A DNA stretch of 64,000 nucleotides from Planctomycetaceae bacterium (GTDB lineage: Bacteria > Planctomycetota > Planctomycetia > Gemmatales > Gemmataceae). The notes under the pieces were generated by a model, which did not search any database, was not told where the DNA came from, and saw only the letters and a program-made list of their open reading frames with translations. The stretch covers positions 1-64,000 of the forward strand of contig PNLP01000032.1 of the NCBI GenBank assembly GCA_013823135.1, read 5' to 3'. Of the stretch, positions 43,250 to 52,044 are shown piece after piece. The position numbers and the translations under genes were made by a program. Within the stretch, counting starts at the first letter, position 1, and every line of letters starts with the position of its first letter.

Positions 43250-46200
43250 ATGATTTTCCGTCTCGGCACCCACGTGGGTGTGGTTCCCATCCCGAAACAA
43301 AAACTGCGCCCATCATTGTCTGGCGTGTTGGCCACTGTCGGGTTGTTCGTTGGTTCCGCGAACTGGGCTGCCGCGCAGCCTGTTCTCCAGCCGCCCACGA
43401 CTGGCAGTCAGACCATGCCCACCCCGGTCGCACCCGGGACAATCGTGCCACCCATGGGCACCCACCCCACGGGGCCAGTGCTTCCTCCCGAGAAGACCGT
43501 CTCCGTCGGCTTTAAGTCCGCGACTTGGGACACGGTGCTGGACTGGTTCTCGGCTGAAAGCGGGCTGACCCCCATCTACGCTGTCAAGCCGACAGGTAGC
43601 GTCACACTGTTGCCGCCCAAGGATCGCAAGTTCACGATGGGCGAAGTCATCGACCTTCTGAACGAGGCGATGATTCAACAGAAGTTCATACTCGTTCGTC
43701 GGCAAGTGTCGTTCACCATTCTGCCATCCGACGAGAAACTCGACCTGAGCCTGATTCCGCGGATCGAGATCAGCGAGTTGCCCCGCCGCGGCAAAACGGA
43801 ACTCGTTCAGGTGCTGATCCCGCTGAAGACACTCAGCGTCGAGGATACCGCACCGGAAGTGCAGAAGATGCTGACCCCGTTCGGGGCTGTGTCCATGCTG
43901 TCCAAGACGAACACACTTGTGATCGTGGACACCGCGGGGAACATCAACCGTATCTACCAGACACTTCAGGAAGTGGAGCAGAAGCAGAACGAGGGCGACT
44001 TCCTCACGCACAAGTTCCTCTACAAGAAGGCCAGCGAGATGGCCGAGGAACTCAAGACGCTGCTCACCGACCGCGACACGACCGCCACGGTCGCCGGCGG
44101 TGCCTCCACCATTCCCCAACCGACCTACGACCCGCGGTATGGCGGCCAGCCCTATTACGATCCACGCAACGACCCACGTAACCAGCAACGTGGTGGTAGC
44201 GGTGGTGGCGCGACCGGTCGCGTGAAGTCCGTCTCAATCACGGTGGACGTGAAGGCCAACACGGTCACGCTCACGGCCCCTCCCGAGAAGATCGCGCTGG
44301 CGAAGAAAATCATTGAGGACAAAGACAAGCCGCAATACCCGAACCAGTCGCCGATCAAGTTCACGGAACCGGAAATCCGCAAGTACTCCGTTCCGGTTGG
44401 TTCGGCCGACGCGCTGTCGAAGGCGTTGCTGGCGGAGACGCCAGGGCTCCGCATCATCCCTCTGCCAGCGACCAATGAGGTCATGGTGCTGGCCACGACG
44501 GAAGAACACTTCGCCCTGATGGGGAAGCTCAAGGTCTTCACGGAAGGTGGAAGCTCGACTCCCGAGACGGCAGTCGTTCCGCTGGCGGTTACCGAACCCG
44601 GCGAGATGGCAGCCAAGCTGGTCAAATTGTTCCCGAGTTCCGCGGCCGGTGGTGCGACCATCGAGGCACAGATCGGCGGGATGCCCGGAATCATCGTGAA
44701 GGGCAGCCCGGCCCAGATCGCGGAAATCCGCAAGGCCATCGAAGCCATCGAGGGCGTGAAGGGTGATGCGACAACTCCGGGGTTCAACCCACGGTCGCGG
44801 ACCATCTTCATCCCCGAAGGCAGCACCGCGATGCTGGCCGAGAAGATCAAGCAGGCGATGGTTGACATGGGTGTGCCCGCGACGGTCATCGACCCGGCCA
44901 ACCCAGGCAAGACGATCATCCCACAGCAGGTGATCCCGACGACCCCGCCGAGCACGGGCACGCTTCCCAGCAATCTGACGCCAGGTTCGGCACCGCCTCC
45001 GGGTAACCTGATTCCCGGCGGGCCAAAGAAGATGTCGAGCGATCTCCGCGAGGCACTGCCGGGGCGAGACGTTCGCCTGGTTGTGGCACAGGTCGCGGAC
45101 CCCGAGAAGAAGGATCCCCGCGCGGTGACCATTGTCGTGCAGGGGAACAAGCTAATCGTCACCAGCGACGACCCCAAGGTGCTCGACACGATCGTCGGCC
45201 TCGTGCAGTACTACAAGCCGGGTGGCCCGCAGATCGAGAACCTGTTCAAGGTCATCCGATTGAAGAACGTGTCGGCTGAAGAAGCCGCGAAGGAACTGAC
45301 GGAAATCTTCAACGGCCCGCAGCAACAGCAACAAGGTGGCGGCGGACGTGGTGGCGGTGGTCCTGCCGGCTTGCTCGGCGGCTTGCTGGGCGGCGGCGGT
45401 GGCGGCGGTGGTTTGCTCGGTGGCTTGCTGGGTGGCGGCGGAGGAGGTAGCACCCCGGCCGGCGTGAACCCGAACCGTATCCGTGTCGTTGCCGAGAAGA
45501 GCAGCAACTCGGTGATCGTCATCAAGTCGAGCCCGATCGACCTGTTGACTATTGAACACCTGCTTGCGAAGTACATCGACGGCGGGCCGAGCGAAGACGC
45601 CCTCGTGATGAAGACCTGGATCGTGAAGGTCAACGAAGCATCCGCTACCGAAGTGGCCGCGATCGTCGAGAAGGTTTACAAGTCGGCTCTGGCGAGCGGC
45701 TCGGCCGGGCAGAACACGATGCCCGCGTTGCCGTTCCCCTTCGGCCAACCGCAGCAGGGTGGTGGTTCCTCGAAGCCCCCGGCGCTGGCGATCACCACGG
45801 ATGACCGAACAAACACACTGATCCTGAACTGCACGGAGTCGATGGCCAAGGAAGTCGCCTTCCTGGTCGAAACGCTCGACAAGCAGACCGTCGCCACGAC
45901 GGAGGTGGTGCGATTGGTACAGCTAAAGGGAATTGACCCGGCCCTCGTTCAGCAGGCTGTGAACGCCATCCAGGGGATCAACCCGCAGCAACAGCAGCGA
46001 GGCGGCCTCGGTGGCGGTCTTGGTGGTGGCCTTGGTGGCGGACAAGGCGGTGGTGGTCTTGGCTCGCTTGGTGGTCTTGGCGGCCTGGGAGGTTTTGGTG
46101 GCGGTGGCCTTGGTGGCTTTGGTGGTGGCCGCGGCCTTGGTGGTGGGCTCGGCGGAGGAGGTGGCGGTCGCGGCACCGGCGGTGGCGGTCGCGGCGGTGG

Positions 46201-49200
46201 TGGACGCCAGTCGTTCAACGGCGGCGGGGTGGAGGGCCCCCAAAATTTTGACTACCGGGGCATGGACGCCCCTTCGGCCCCAGTCTCGAACACACTCTAT
46301 GATCCGCAACTTGACCCCGATCTGGGCGCGACGAACAACCGAACCTACGACTCGCCACAACAAGGCGTGATGCTCGTTGGCGGGCAGGTGCCAATGCCGG
46401 GCGGGCAGCCCGCGCCGAAGCAGCCGGGTCGGGAACAACTCCCCGGTTCCCAGGCGCCGCGTGGCACAGTCACCACCTACCCGCTGCCGGGTCTCGATAC
46501 GGTGGTCGTGCGTGCGGAAAACGCCGCGGACATGCAACTGATCCTCGACCTGATCGAGGTGCTCCGTGGCTACTCCAAGGGCGCTACGCCCCGGCTGGAG
46601 GTCATTCCTCTGGAGTATGCCGACTGCAACTCGGTCGCGGACTTCTTGACGACGTTGTTCTCGCGAGTTGTCACGGCTGGCCCCGGCGGGAACTACCTGC
46701 AACAGCCCGGCACGCAGGGTGGCCTTGGCGGGCAGTTCGGTGGCCTCGGTGCGCTCGGCGCTAACCAGGCACAGAACAAGGGCGTGTACTTCCTCGCGTT
46801 GCCCCGGCTCAACTCGATTCTGGTCGCGGGACCGGAAGCCCGGTTCGCGGACATCCTTAAGGAAGTCCGCCGCATCGACGTGCCGAACAACGTCCTGCCC
46901 CGCGCGTTTCGTTTGAAGCGGGCATCGGCTCAGATCATCGCCCAGCAGATCCAGCAGTTCTGGACCTCGCGGTTCCCTGGCGAATCGTTGCAGCGGAACC
47001 AGTTCCGCGTCACGTTCGACTCGGCCAGCAACACCGTCTACGTCCAGGCTGGTGGGGCCGACCTCGCTGATGTTGAAGCGCTCATCAGGGACTGGGACAC
47101 AACCGAGTCCAGTGCGGTTAACGATGTCAGGATCTTCAAGCTTCGGAATGCGATCGCTGCCGAACTCGCGCAGGTGATTAGTAACGCACTGACTGCGAAC
47201 ATTGTCAGTCCGCTGGCACAGGCTCAGTTCACGAATCCGCAGGGTCAGGCAGCCGGTGGCACGAGCCAACTTGGCGGAACGGGTGTCGGGCTTGGTCAGG
47301 GTGCGTTGGGTGGTGCCCTCGGTGGTGCTCTGGGTGGTGGTGCCGGTGGCGCGTTAGGTGGTGCCCTCGGTGGAGCACTGGGCGGGCAACTTGGCGGTGG
47401 CGGGCAGGGTGGTGGTGGCCTTGGCGGCGGTGGCCTCGGTGGTGGGGGTCTCGGCGGACAGGGCGGTGCACTGGGCAACACCCAGGTGCAGACGTTCATC
47501 CCGACCGTGGGCGTGGGCACCAGCGGCGGCCTGGTCACGAAGACCAGTAGCCTGCGTTACTACTCGGCCCGCGATGGGCAGATCGTCGAATCCGGCCTGC
47601 TGGCAGACGTTCACCTCGTCCCGAACGTGCGAACGAACTCGATCATCGTTGCCGCGCCCGAGAAGACGATGAAGTTGATCGAGAAGCTCATCGAGAACCT
47701 CGACACGACGGCCGCCGCCGTGTCGGTGATCAACGTGTTCGAGTTGAAGCGGGCCGACGCGAACCTGACCGCGACTCTGCTTCGTCAGTTGTTCACCGGC
47801 CAGACCACCGGCGGTGGCGCGGCTGGTGGCCTCGGTGGCGGGCTTGGTGGCGGCGGCGGCGGCGTGAACGCCCAGGGGGTTCGCCCACTGCTCACGCTCA
47901 GCCCCGGCGACGTGTCGCCTGGTGCGAGCCTCATCGACCTGCGGCTCTCGGTGGACGATCGAACTAACTCGATCATCGTGGCTGGTTCATTCAACGACCT
48001 CGAAACGATCCGAGCGATCATCTCGCGGCTCGAAACGTCGGACACGCCGCAGCGGTACAACGAAGTGTACAAGCTCCGGAACGCAGCCGCGGCGGACGTG
48101 GCGAACACGATCCAGACGTTCGTGACCAACTCGCTGAACGTGCTGAGCGGGGCGAACTTCCTCACTGCGTACCAGAGCCTGCAACGGCAGGTGGTCGTGG
48201 TGGCCGAGCCGGTCAGCAACACTGTCCTCATCAGCGCGACCCCGCAGTACTTCGGGGAGATCAAGCGACTGATCGAGAAGATCGACGCTCAGCCTCCGCA
48301 GGTGGTCATCCAGGTGATGATCGCCGAGGTGCAGTTGAACAACGCGGAGGAGTTCGGTGTCGAGTTCGGCATCCAGAGCCCAGTATTATTCGCCCGCGGT
48401 ACGCTCGGCACGCCAACGACTACGAACGGTGTGACGAACGCGGCCTCGCCCGGGTACAACTTCATCACGACGGCTCCTTTGGGGAATAGCACCCTGTCGC
48501 AATCGCCGACCGTTGGGTTCCAGGGGTTGTCGCAGTTGGGCGTCGGTCGCGTGGGTACGCAGAGCTTCGGTGGGTTTGTTTTCTCGGCGGCGAGCGATTC
48601 GCTCAACGTCCTGATTCGTGCCCTCAAGGCTCAGAGCCGCGTAGATATCCTCAGCCGTCCGCAGGTGCAGGTCGCCGACAACCAGACCGGCTACGTTCAG
48701 GTTGGTGCGAACTTCCCCTACTTGAGCACCAGCACCCTGACCGGTGTCGGTACTTCGCAGCAGTCGATCGAGTACCAGCCTGTCGGTGTGACCATGCGGG
48801 TGACTCCGCGGGTGAACCCGGACGGCAAGGTGTTGATGCGAGTGGAACCGCAGGTGTCCAGCGTGAGCCCGACCCCGGTCAGCCTTGGGAACGGCATCCA
48901 GGCTCCAGCGTTCAACGTCCAGACTGTGCAGACCACGGTGCTGGCTTCGGATGGCGAAACCATCGTTCTGGGTGGTCTCATCAGCAAGCAGGATCAACGG
49001 ACCGAGAACGGTTACCCGTTCTTCAAGGACATCCCTTACGTCGGTGCCCTGTTCCGGTACCGCACCCGTCAGGTCCAGCGTCGCGAGGTGCTCATCATCA
49101 TGACGCCGCACATTATCCGCAGCGAAGCCGATCAGGCCCGCATTCTGGCCGAGGAATCCGTGCGGATGCACTGGTGCGTGCCCGATATCGCCCGGATGCA

Positions 49201-49993
49201 AGGTCACGGCATGGAAGTGATCGGGCCGGCCATGCAGGGCGCTCGCCCAGTGCCGACCAACGTGGCACCGCCCGCGGGTGCGAATGGCTACGTCCCGAGC
49301 CCGTACTACTTCGGTGGGCCTGGTTCGCCCGACGGTCAGTATGGTCTGAGTGGCAACGGGGCACAGGCACCAGCACCGGTCGCTCAGCCGCAACAACCCG
49401 GTGGTACGCTTGCCCAACCGCAGCCGTTCAACCCCGCTACATCACAACCGGGAGTCAACCCCGCGGTGCCAGCGTCCCCGGTCATGACTCCTGCATTGCC
49501 GGTTCCTCCGCCTGCACCGCCGCCCGGGATGAGCGTGCAACCGCCGCCCGGAATGCTGCCTGGGGTGCCGAGCATGACGCCCGCTCCGGGGGTGATGCCC
49601 GCGACTTACCCGAACGCTGCTCCGCAACCTCAGCAACCTGTCGCTCCGGTCAGTGCGACTTACCCGGCGAATCCCGGGGTGCCCGTGACTTCGGGTTACC
49701 CGGTGAGCCCCGCTGCTCCGCAGACGAACCCTGCTGCACCGCAGGCGAACGCGCCGGCCCGGACGGGGAACTACCAGATGGTGATGCCCGATGGTCGGGT
49801 GGTTTACCCCACGGCGGTGATTCCCACGCCGCCTCCGGTATCCCCGACCGCCCATCGTGGCTTTGAGATGCAACGCCCTGCGGATGCGCCCCCGCTGCCA
49901 AGCGGGCGGCCGACTGGGGACGGACCCCAACCGGCGGACAACAAGAAACCTCGTGCCAAGGAGGGCGCACCATGGGAAGTCTTTTCACGCTAA
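43250..49993 (+). CDS. Giant secretin (GspD/PilQ-like outer-membrane pore) with multiplied N-domains
   Basis: A 2247-residue protein, about three times the usual secretin length. After a signal peptide (ending near NWAAAQ) comes an N0-like domain (about 83-160), then roughly ten N1/NolW-like ring domains, recognisable by recurring phrases such as NTLVIVDT, NSVIVIKS, NTLILNC, NSILVAGP, NTVYVQAG, NSIIVAAP, NSIIVAGS and NTVLISAT. Four long Gly-rich inserts (about 696-735, 918-996, 1341-1415, 1521-1540) sit inside ring domains. The secretin beta domain is at about 1680-1955 (VVIQVMIAEVQL; ILSRPQVQVADNQTGYVQVG; VLASDGETIVLGGLISK), followed by a Pro-rich tail of about 290 residues. Start: GGGGGA six nt upstream. 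It overlaps the next gene by 22 nt. Confidence 0.93.
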   Translation: MIFRLGTHVGVVPIPKQKLRPSLSGVLATVGLFVGSANWAAAQPVLQPPTTGSQTMPTPVAPGTIVPPMGTHPTGPVLPPEKTVSVGFKSATWDTVLDWFSAESGLTPIYAVKPTGSVTLLPPKDRKFTMGEVIDLLNEAMIQQKFILVRRQVSFTILPSDEKLDLSLIPRIEISELPRRGKTELVQVLIPLKTLSVEDTAPEVQKMLTPFGAVSMLSKTNTLVIVDTAGNINRIYQTLQEVEQKQNEGDFLTHKFLYKKASEMAEELKTLLTDRDTTATVAGGASTIPQPTYDPRYGGQPYYDPRNDPRNQQRGGSGGGATGRVKSVSITVDVKANTVTLTAPPEKIALAKKIIEDKDKPQYPNQSPIKFTEPEIRKYSVPVGSADALSKALLAETPGLRIIPLPATNEVMVLATTEEHFALMGKLKVFTEGGSSTPETAVVPLAVTEPGEMAAKLVKLFPSSAAGGATIEAQIGGMPGIIVKGSPAQIAEIRKAIEAIEGVKGDATTPGFNPRSRTIFIPEGSTAMLAEKIKQAMVDMGVPATVIDPANPGKTIIPQQVIPTTPPSTGTLPSNLTPGSAPPPGNLIPGGPKKMSSDLREALPGRDVRLVVAQVADPEKKDPRAVTIVVQGNKLIVTSDDPKVLDTIVGLVQYYKPGGPQIENLFKVIRLKNVSAEEAAKELTEIFNGPQQQQQGGGGRGGGGPAGLLGGLLGGGGGGGGLLGGLLGGGGGGSTPAGVNPNRIRVVAEKSSNSVIVIKSSPIDLLTIEHLLAKYIDGGPSEDALVMKTWIVKVNEASATEVAAIVEKVYKSALASGSAGQNTMPALPFPFGQPQQGGGSSKPPALAITTDDRTNTLILNCTESMAKEVAFLVETLDKQTVATTEVVRLVQLKGIDPALVQQAVNAIQGINPQQQQRGGLGGGLGGGLGGGQGGGGLGSLGGLGGLGGFGGGGLGGFGGGRGLGGGLGGGGGGRGTGGGGRGGGGRQSFNGGGVEGPQNFDYRGMDAPSAPVSNTLYDPQLDPDLGATNNRTYDSPQQGVMLVGGQVPMPGGQPAPKQPGREQLPGSQAPRGTVTTYPLPGLDTVVVRAENAADMQLILDLIEVLRGYSKGATPRLEVIPLEYADCNSVADFLTTLFSRVVTAGPGGNYLQQPGTQGGLGGQFGGLGALGANQAQNKGVYFLALPRLNSILVAGPEARFADILKEVRRIDVPNNVLPRAFRLKRASAQIIAQQIQQFWTSRFPGESLQRNQFRVTFDSASNTVYVQAGGADLADVEALIRDWDTTESSAVNDVRIFKLRNAIAAELAQVISNALTANIVSPLAQAQFTNPQGQAAGGTSQLGGTGVGLGQGALGGALGGALGGGAGGALGGALGGALGGQLGGGGQGGGGLGGGGLGGGGLGGQGGALGNTQVQTFIPTVGVGTSGGLVTKTSSLRYYSARDGQIVESGLLADVHLVPNVRTNSIIVAAPEKTMKLIEKLIENLDTTAAAVSVINVFELKRADANLTATLLRQLFTGQTTGGGAAGGLGGGLGGGGGGVNAQGVRPLLTLSPGDVSPGASLIDLRLSVDDRTNSIIVAGSFNDLETIRAIISRLETSDTPQRYNEVYKLRNAAAADVANTIQTFVTNSLNVLSGANFLTAYQSLQRQVVVVAEPVSNTVLISATPQYFGEIKRLIEKIDAQPPQVVIQVMIAEVQLNNAEEFGVEFGIQSPVLFARGTLGTPTTTNGVTNAASPGYNFITTAPLGNSTLSQSPTVGFQGLSQLGVGRVGTQSFGGFVFSAASDSLNVLIRALKAQSRVDILSRPQVQVADNQTGYVQVGANFPYLSTSTLTGVGTSQQSIEYQPVGVTMRVTPRVNPDGKVLMRVEPQVSSVSPTPVSLGNGIQAPAFNVQTVQTTVLASDGETIVLGGLISKQDQRTENGYPFFKDIPYVGALFRYRTRQVQRREVLIIMTPHIIRSEADQARILAEESVRMHWCVPDIARMQGHGMEVIGPAMQGARPVPTNVAPPAGANGYVPSPYYFGGPGSPDGQYGLSGNGAQAPAPVAQPQQPGGTLAQPQPFNPATSQPGVNPAVPASPVMTPALPVPPPAPPPGMSVQPPPGMLPGVPSMTPAPGVMPATYPNAAPQPQQPVAPVSATYPANPGVPVTSGYPVSPAAPQTNPAAPQANAPARTGNYQMVMPDGRVVYPTAVIPTPPPVSPTAHRGFEMQRPADAPPLPSGRPTGDGPQPADNKKPRAKEGAPWEVFSR

Positions 49994-51003
49994 CTGGTCG
50001 TCCCGCAGCCGTCGCCCGAACGGCGACCGGCGCGATCCACGGACCGTGTCTCGTGGCAGCCGCGATCTTGGTTCTGGGATCCGGGTGTGCGGGAACGAGT
50101 CTGTGGAAGACCAAGACCGAGTTCGGGAAGCCCGGTGACGGGGTGCCCTCCGCAGCGCTTTCCTCGGCCGTGACGGGCGGTAACCGGAACGATGTCATTC
50201 AGGCATCTGCGTCGGTTACCGAGCAAACTCCGCCTTCGACGTTCTCGAAAATGATGGGGAAGCCCGAGAAGAAGCCGGCGGCCGCGGCTGCCGAGATGGT
50301 GGTGATGTGGCGGAACAAGATCGACTTCCTCCCCGACCCGACCCGCAACGGCGCGATGGGAGCGGGGTTGGCGGGGCAGATGTTCCTCTTCGACCCCAAG
50401 ATGCAGTTTGCCCTGGCCGAAGGGAAACTCACCGTCGCCCTGTACGATGAGACGCTGCGGCAACCGGGACAGCCAGCCGGCGAACCGCAGGTGTGGGAGT
50501 TCACGAAGGAGACTCTCAAGAATCTGCGAACGCCGGACGAACGCTGGGGTATGGGTTACGCCCTGTTCCTCCCGTGGCCGTCCTATCGACCGGATGTGTC
50601 GCGAGTTCGGATTGCGGCACGCTTTGAGCCCGAACTGGGCCATGCGCTCTACGCACAGGAAACCCGGATCACCCTCGACATGGGCACGCCGGGCGAAAAC
50701 AACGCTGCTTGGTCGAACCAGCCATTCGTGCCGGGGGCTCAGGCTCAACCCGCTAGCGGTTCGAACTTGCTTGGCGGTCCGCCGCCCGCAAGCGGCCCCG
50801 GCTTGGGTGTGCTCACCTCGGGCCCGGCCACGCCGGTCGTGCCGTCGGGTGCGCTTCAACCGGCACCCGCGAACTATGGCAGCCTCGCACCGGCTAATCC
50901 CGCACCCGCTCAGCCGGCGTTTAACCCTGGCCCGGCTCAGCCAGCGATAAACACGGCCAACCTGCCGCCGATCGCGTTTACCGCACCGCGGCGAGCACCG
51001 TAG
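49972..51003 (+). CDS. Secretin-coupled lipoprotein
   Basis: A 343-residue predicted lipoprotein. A long basic N-region precedes AAILVLGSGCAGTSLW (lipobox Cys about 39). A conserved-looking beta domain spans about 105-240 (VVMWRNKIDFLPDPTRNGAM, GQMFLFDPKMQFALAEGKLT, YALFLPWPSYRPDVSRVRIA). The last 100 residues are Pro/Ala/Gly-rich. It begins inside the secretin gene with a strong AAGGAGG, so it is translated with it. A pilotin-like or accessory role in secretin assembly is inferred from the overlap and lipidation; it is not similar to known pilotins that I recognise. Confidence 0.8.
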   Translation: MGSLFTLTGRPAAVARTATGAIHGPCLVAAAILVLGSGCAGTSLWKTKTEFGKPGDGVPSAALSSAVTGGNRNDVIQASASVTEQTPPSTFSKMMGKPEKKPAAAAAEMVVMWRNKIDFLPDPTRNGAMGAGLAGQMFLFDPKMQFALAEGKLTVALYDETLRQPGQPAGEPQVWEFTKETLKNLRTPDERWGMGYALFLPWPSYRPDVSRVRIAARFEPELGHALYAQETRITLDMGTPGENNAAWSNQPFVPGAQAQPASGSNLLGGPPPASGPGLGVLTSGPATPVVPSGALQPAPANYGSLAPANPAPAQPAFNPGPAQPAINTANLPPIAFTAPRRAP

Positions 51004-51036
51004 TTTCGACAGTAGAAAAAATTTGACTGCATCAAG

Positions 51037-51077
51037 GCCCGGAAGTCACTACAGGTGAGTGACTTCCGGGCTTTTTT
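51037..51077 (+). terminator. Intrinsic terminator of the secretin operon
   Basis: A perfect 13-bp stem (GCCCGGAAGTCAC 51037-51049 with GTGACTTCCGGGC 51059-51071), a 9-nt loop and six T residues (51072-51077), beginning 34 nt after the lipoprotein stop. Confidence 0.95.
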
Positions 51078-51248
51078 GCTTCCGTTGTCGGTGTCGGATG
51101 ACCCCGCGTGGCGAAACGGGCCGGTCGGTGGTGGCGTCGGGAGACGTTCTCGCTTAGGGTATTAGGACTGGAACCCGGAACCCCGCTGACCGTTCCGGCG
51201 TCCAAGTGACGTTGGCGTGAACTCTCACCGAACCTGGAGACTCCTCCC

Positions 51249-51977
51249 ATGTTTTTGCGGATGACTGCCCTGACGGCGATGGCCGTCGGAATGCTTGGAT
51301 TGGCCGGCGGAATGGCCGTGAGCCAGGATAAGAAAGACCCCAAGGAAGCCCCGAAACTCACCCCCGCGGATGTGGTAAAGGTCAAGAAAGCGCTGAGCGA
51401 GGTTCAAGAGTTCATCGGTCAGTGGAACCTCGAAGGAACCCAGAAGGATGGGGCCAAAACAATCGCGTGGAAGGAAAAGGTCAGTTGGGGCTGGAAGTTC
51501 AAGGGTGACGATGTCAGCATCAACGCGGATTTCGCCGAAGGGAAGGGGAAGTATTTCACCAGCGGTAACCTCCGGTACGACATTGCCAAGAAGAAGTACA
51601 TCCTCAGCCTCACGACCGTGGACAAGGCGGAAGATGTATACGAAGGTGTCGCGGGCAAGGATGGCGGCCTGAAGCTCGAACGCAAGGACGCCAAGACTGG
51701 CGACGTGTTCCGGCTCACACTGAACACGCTCTCCGAAGGCGACAAATTCCAGGTGAAATTCGAGAAACAAGAAGGCGGTAAGGGGCTGTACAACAACGTG
51801 TTCGCAATGAACGGCCTCAAGGAGGGTGCCGGTGGCGTTGGGGTCAAGAAGCCCGAGTGCATTGTGTCGGGTGGTGCGGCCAATATGGCCGTGAGCTTCG
51901 GCGGCAAGACGTACTACGTTTGCTGCACGGGTTGCCGCGATGAGTTCAACGCCAACCCCAAGAAGTACGCGAAGTGA
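51249..51977 (+). CDS. Secreted protein with C-terminal YHS/TRASH-like cysteine domain
   Basis: A 242-residue exported protein with signal peptide (AVGMLGLAGGMAVSQ). The central part (about 45-190) is a beta-rich lipocalin-like domain (FIGQWNLEGTQKDGAKTIAW). The last 40 residues, KPECIVSGGAANMAVSFGGK then TYYVCCTGCRDEFNANPKKY, resemble YHS/TRASH metal-binding domains, with Cys at the first position and a CCTGC cluster. Metal binding in the periplasm is therefore likely, but the metal is unknown. The operon is probably monocistronic: terminators lie on both sides. Confidence 0.75.
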   Translation: MFLRMTALTAMAVGMLGLAGGMAVSQDKKDPKEAPKLTPADVVKVKKALSEVQEFIGQWNLEGTQKDGAKTIAWKEKVSWGWKFKGDDVSINADFAEGKGKYFTSGNLRYDIAKKKYILSLTTVDKAEDVYEGVAGKDGGLKLERKDAKTGDVFRLTLNTLSEGDKFQVKFEKQEGGKGLYNNVFAMNGLKEGAGGVGVKKPECIVSGGAANMAVSFGGKTYYVCCTGCRDEFNANPKKYAK

Positions 51978-52003
51978 TCCATTTCTCGAGAATGGCCGGA
52001 AAT

Positions 52004-52039
52004 GAAGAGGCCCACCCGTTGTCACGGGTGGGCCTCTTC
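52004..52039. terminator. Bidirectional hairpin between convergent genes
   Basis: GAAGAGGCCCACCCG (52004-52018) pairs exactly with CGGGTGGGCCTCTTC (52025-52039), with a 6-nt loop. It sits between the stops of two converging genes (51977 and 52045), so it can serve both. Confidence 0.8.
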
Positions 52040-52044
52040 GTTCA

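Noticed and set aside
46000..47500. GGTGGC-like tandem DNA repeats that could be read as minisatellites.
   Set aside because: They encode Gly-rich linkers inside the secretin ring domains and are explained by the protein sequence.
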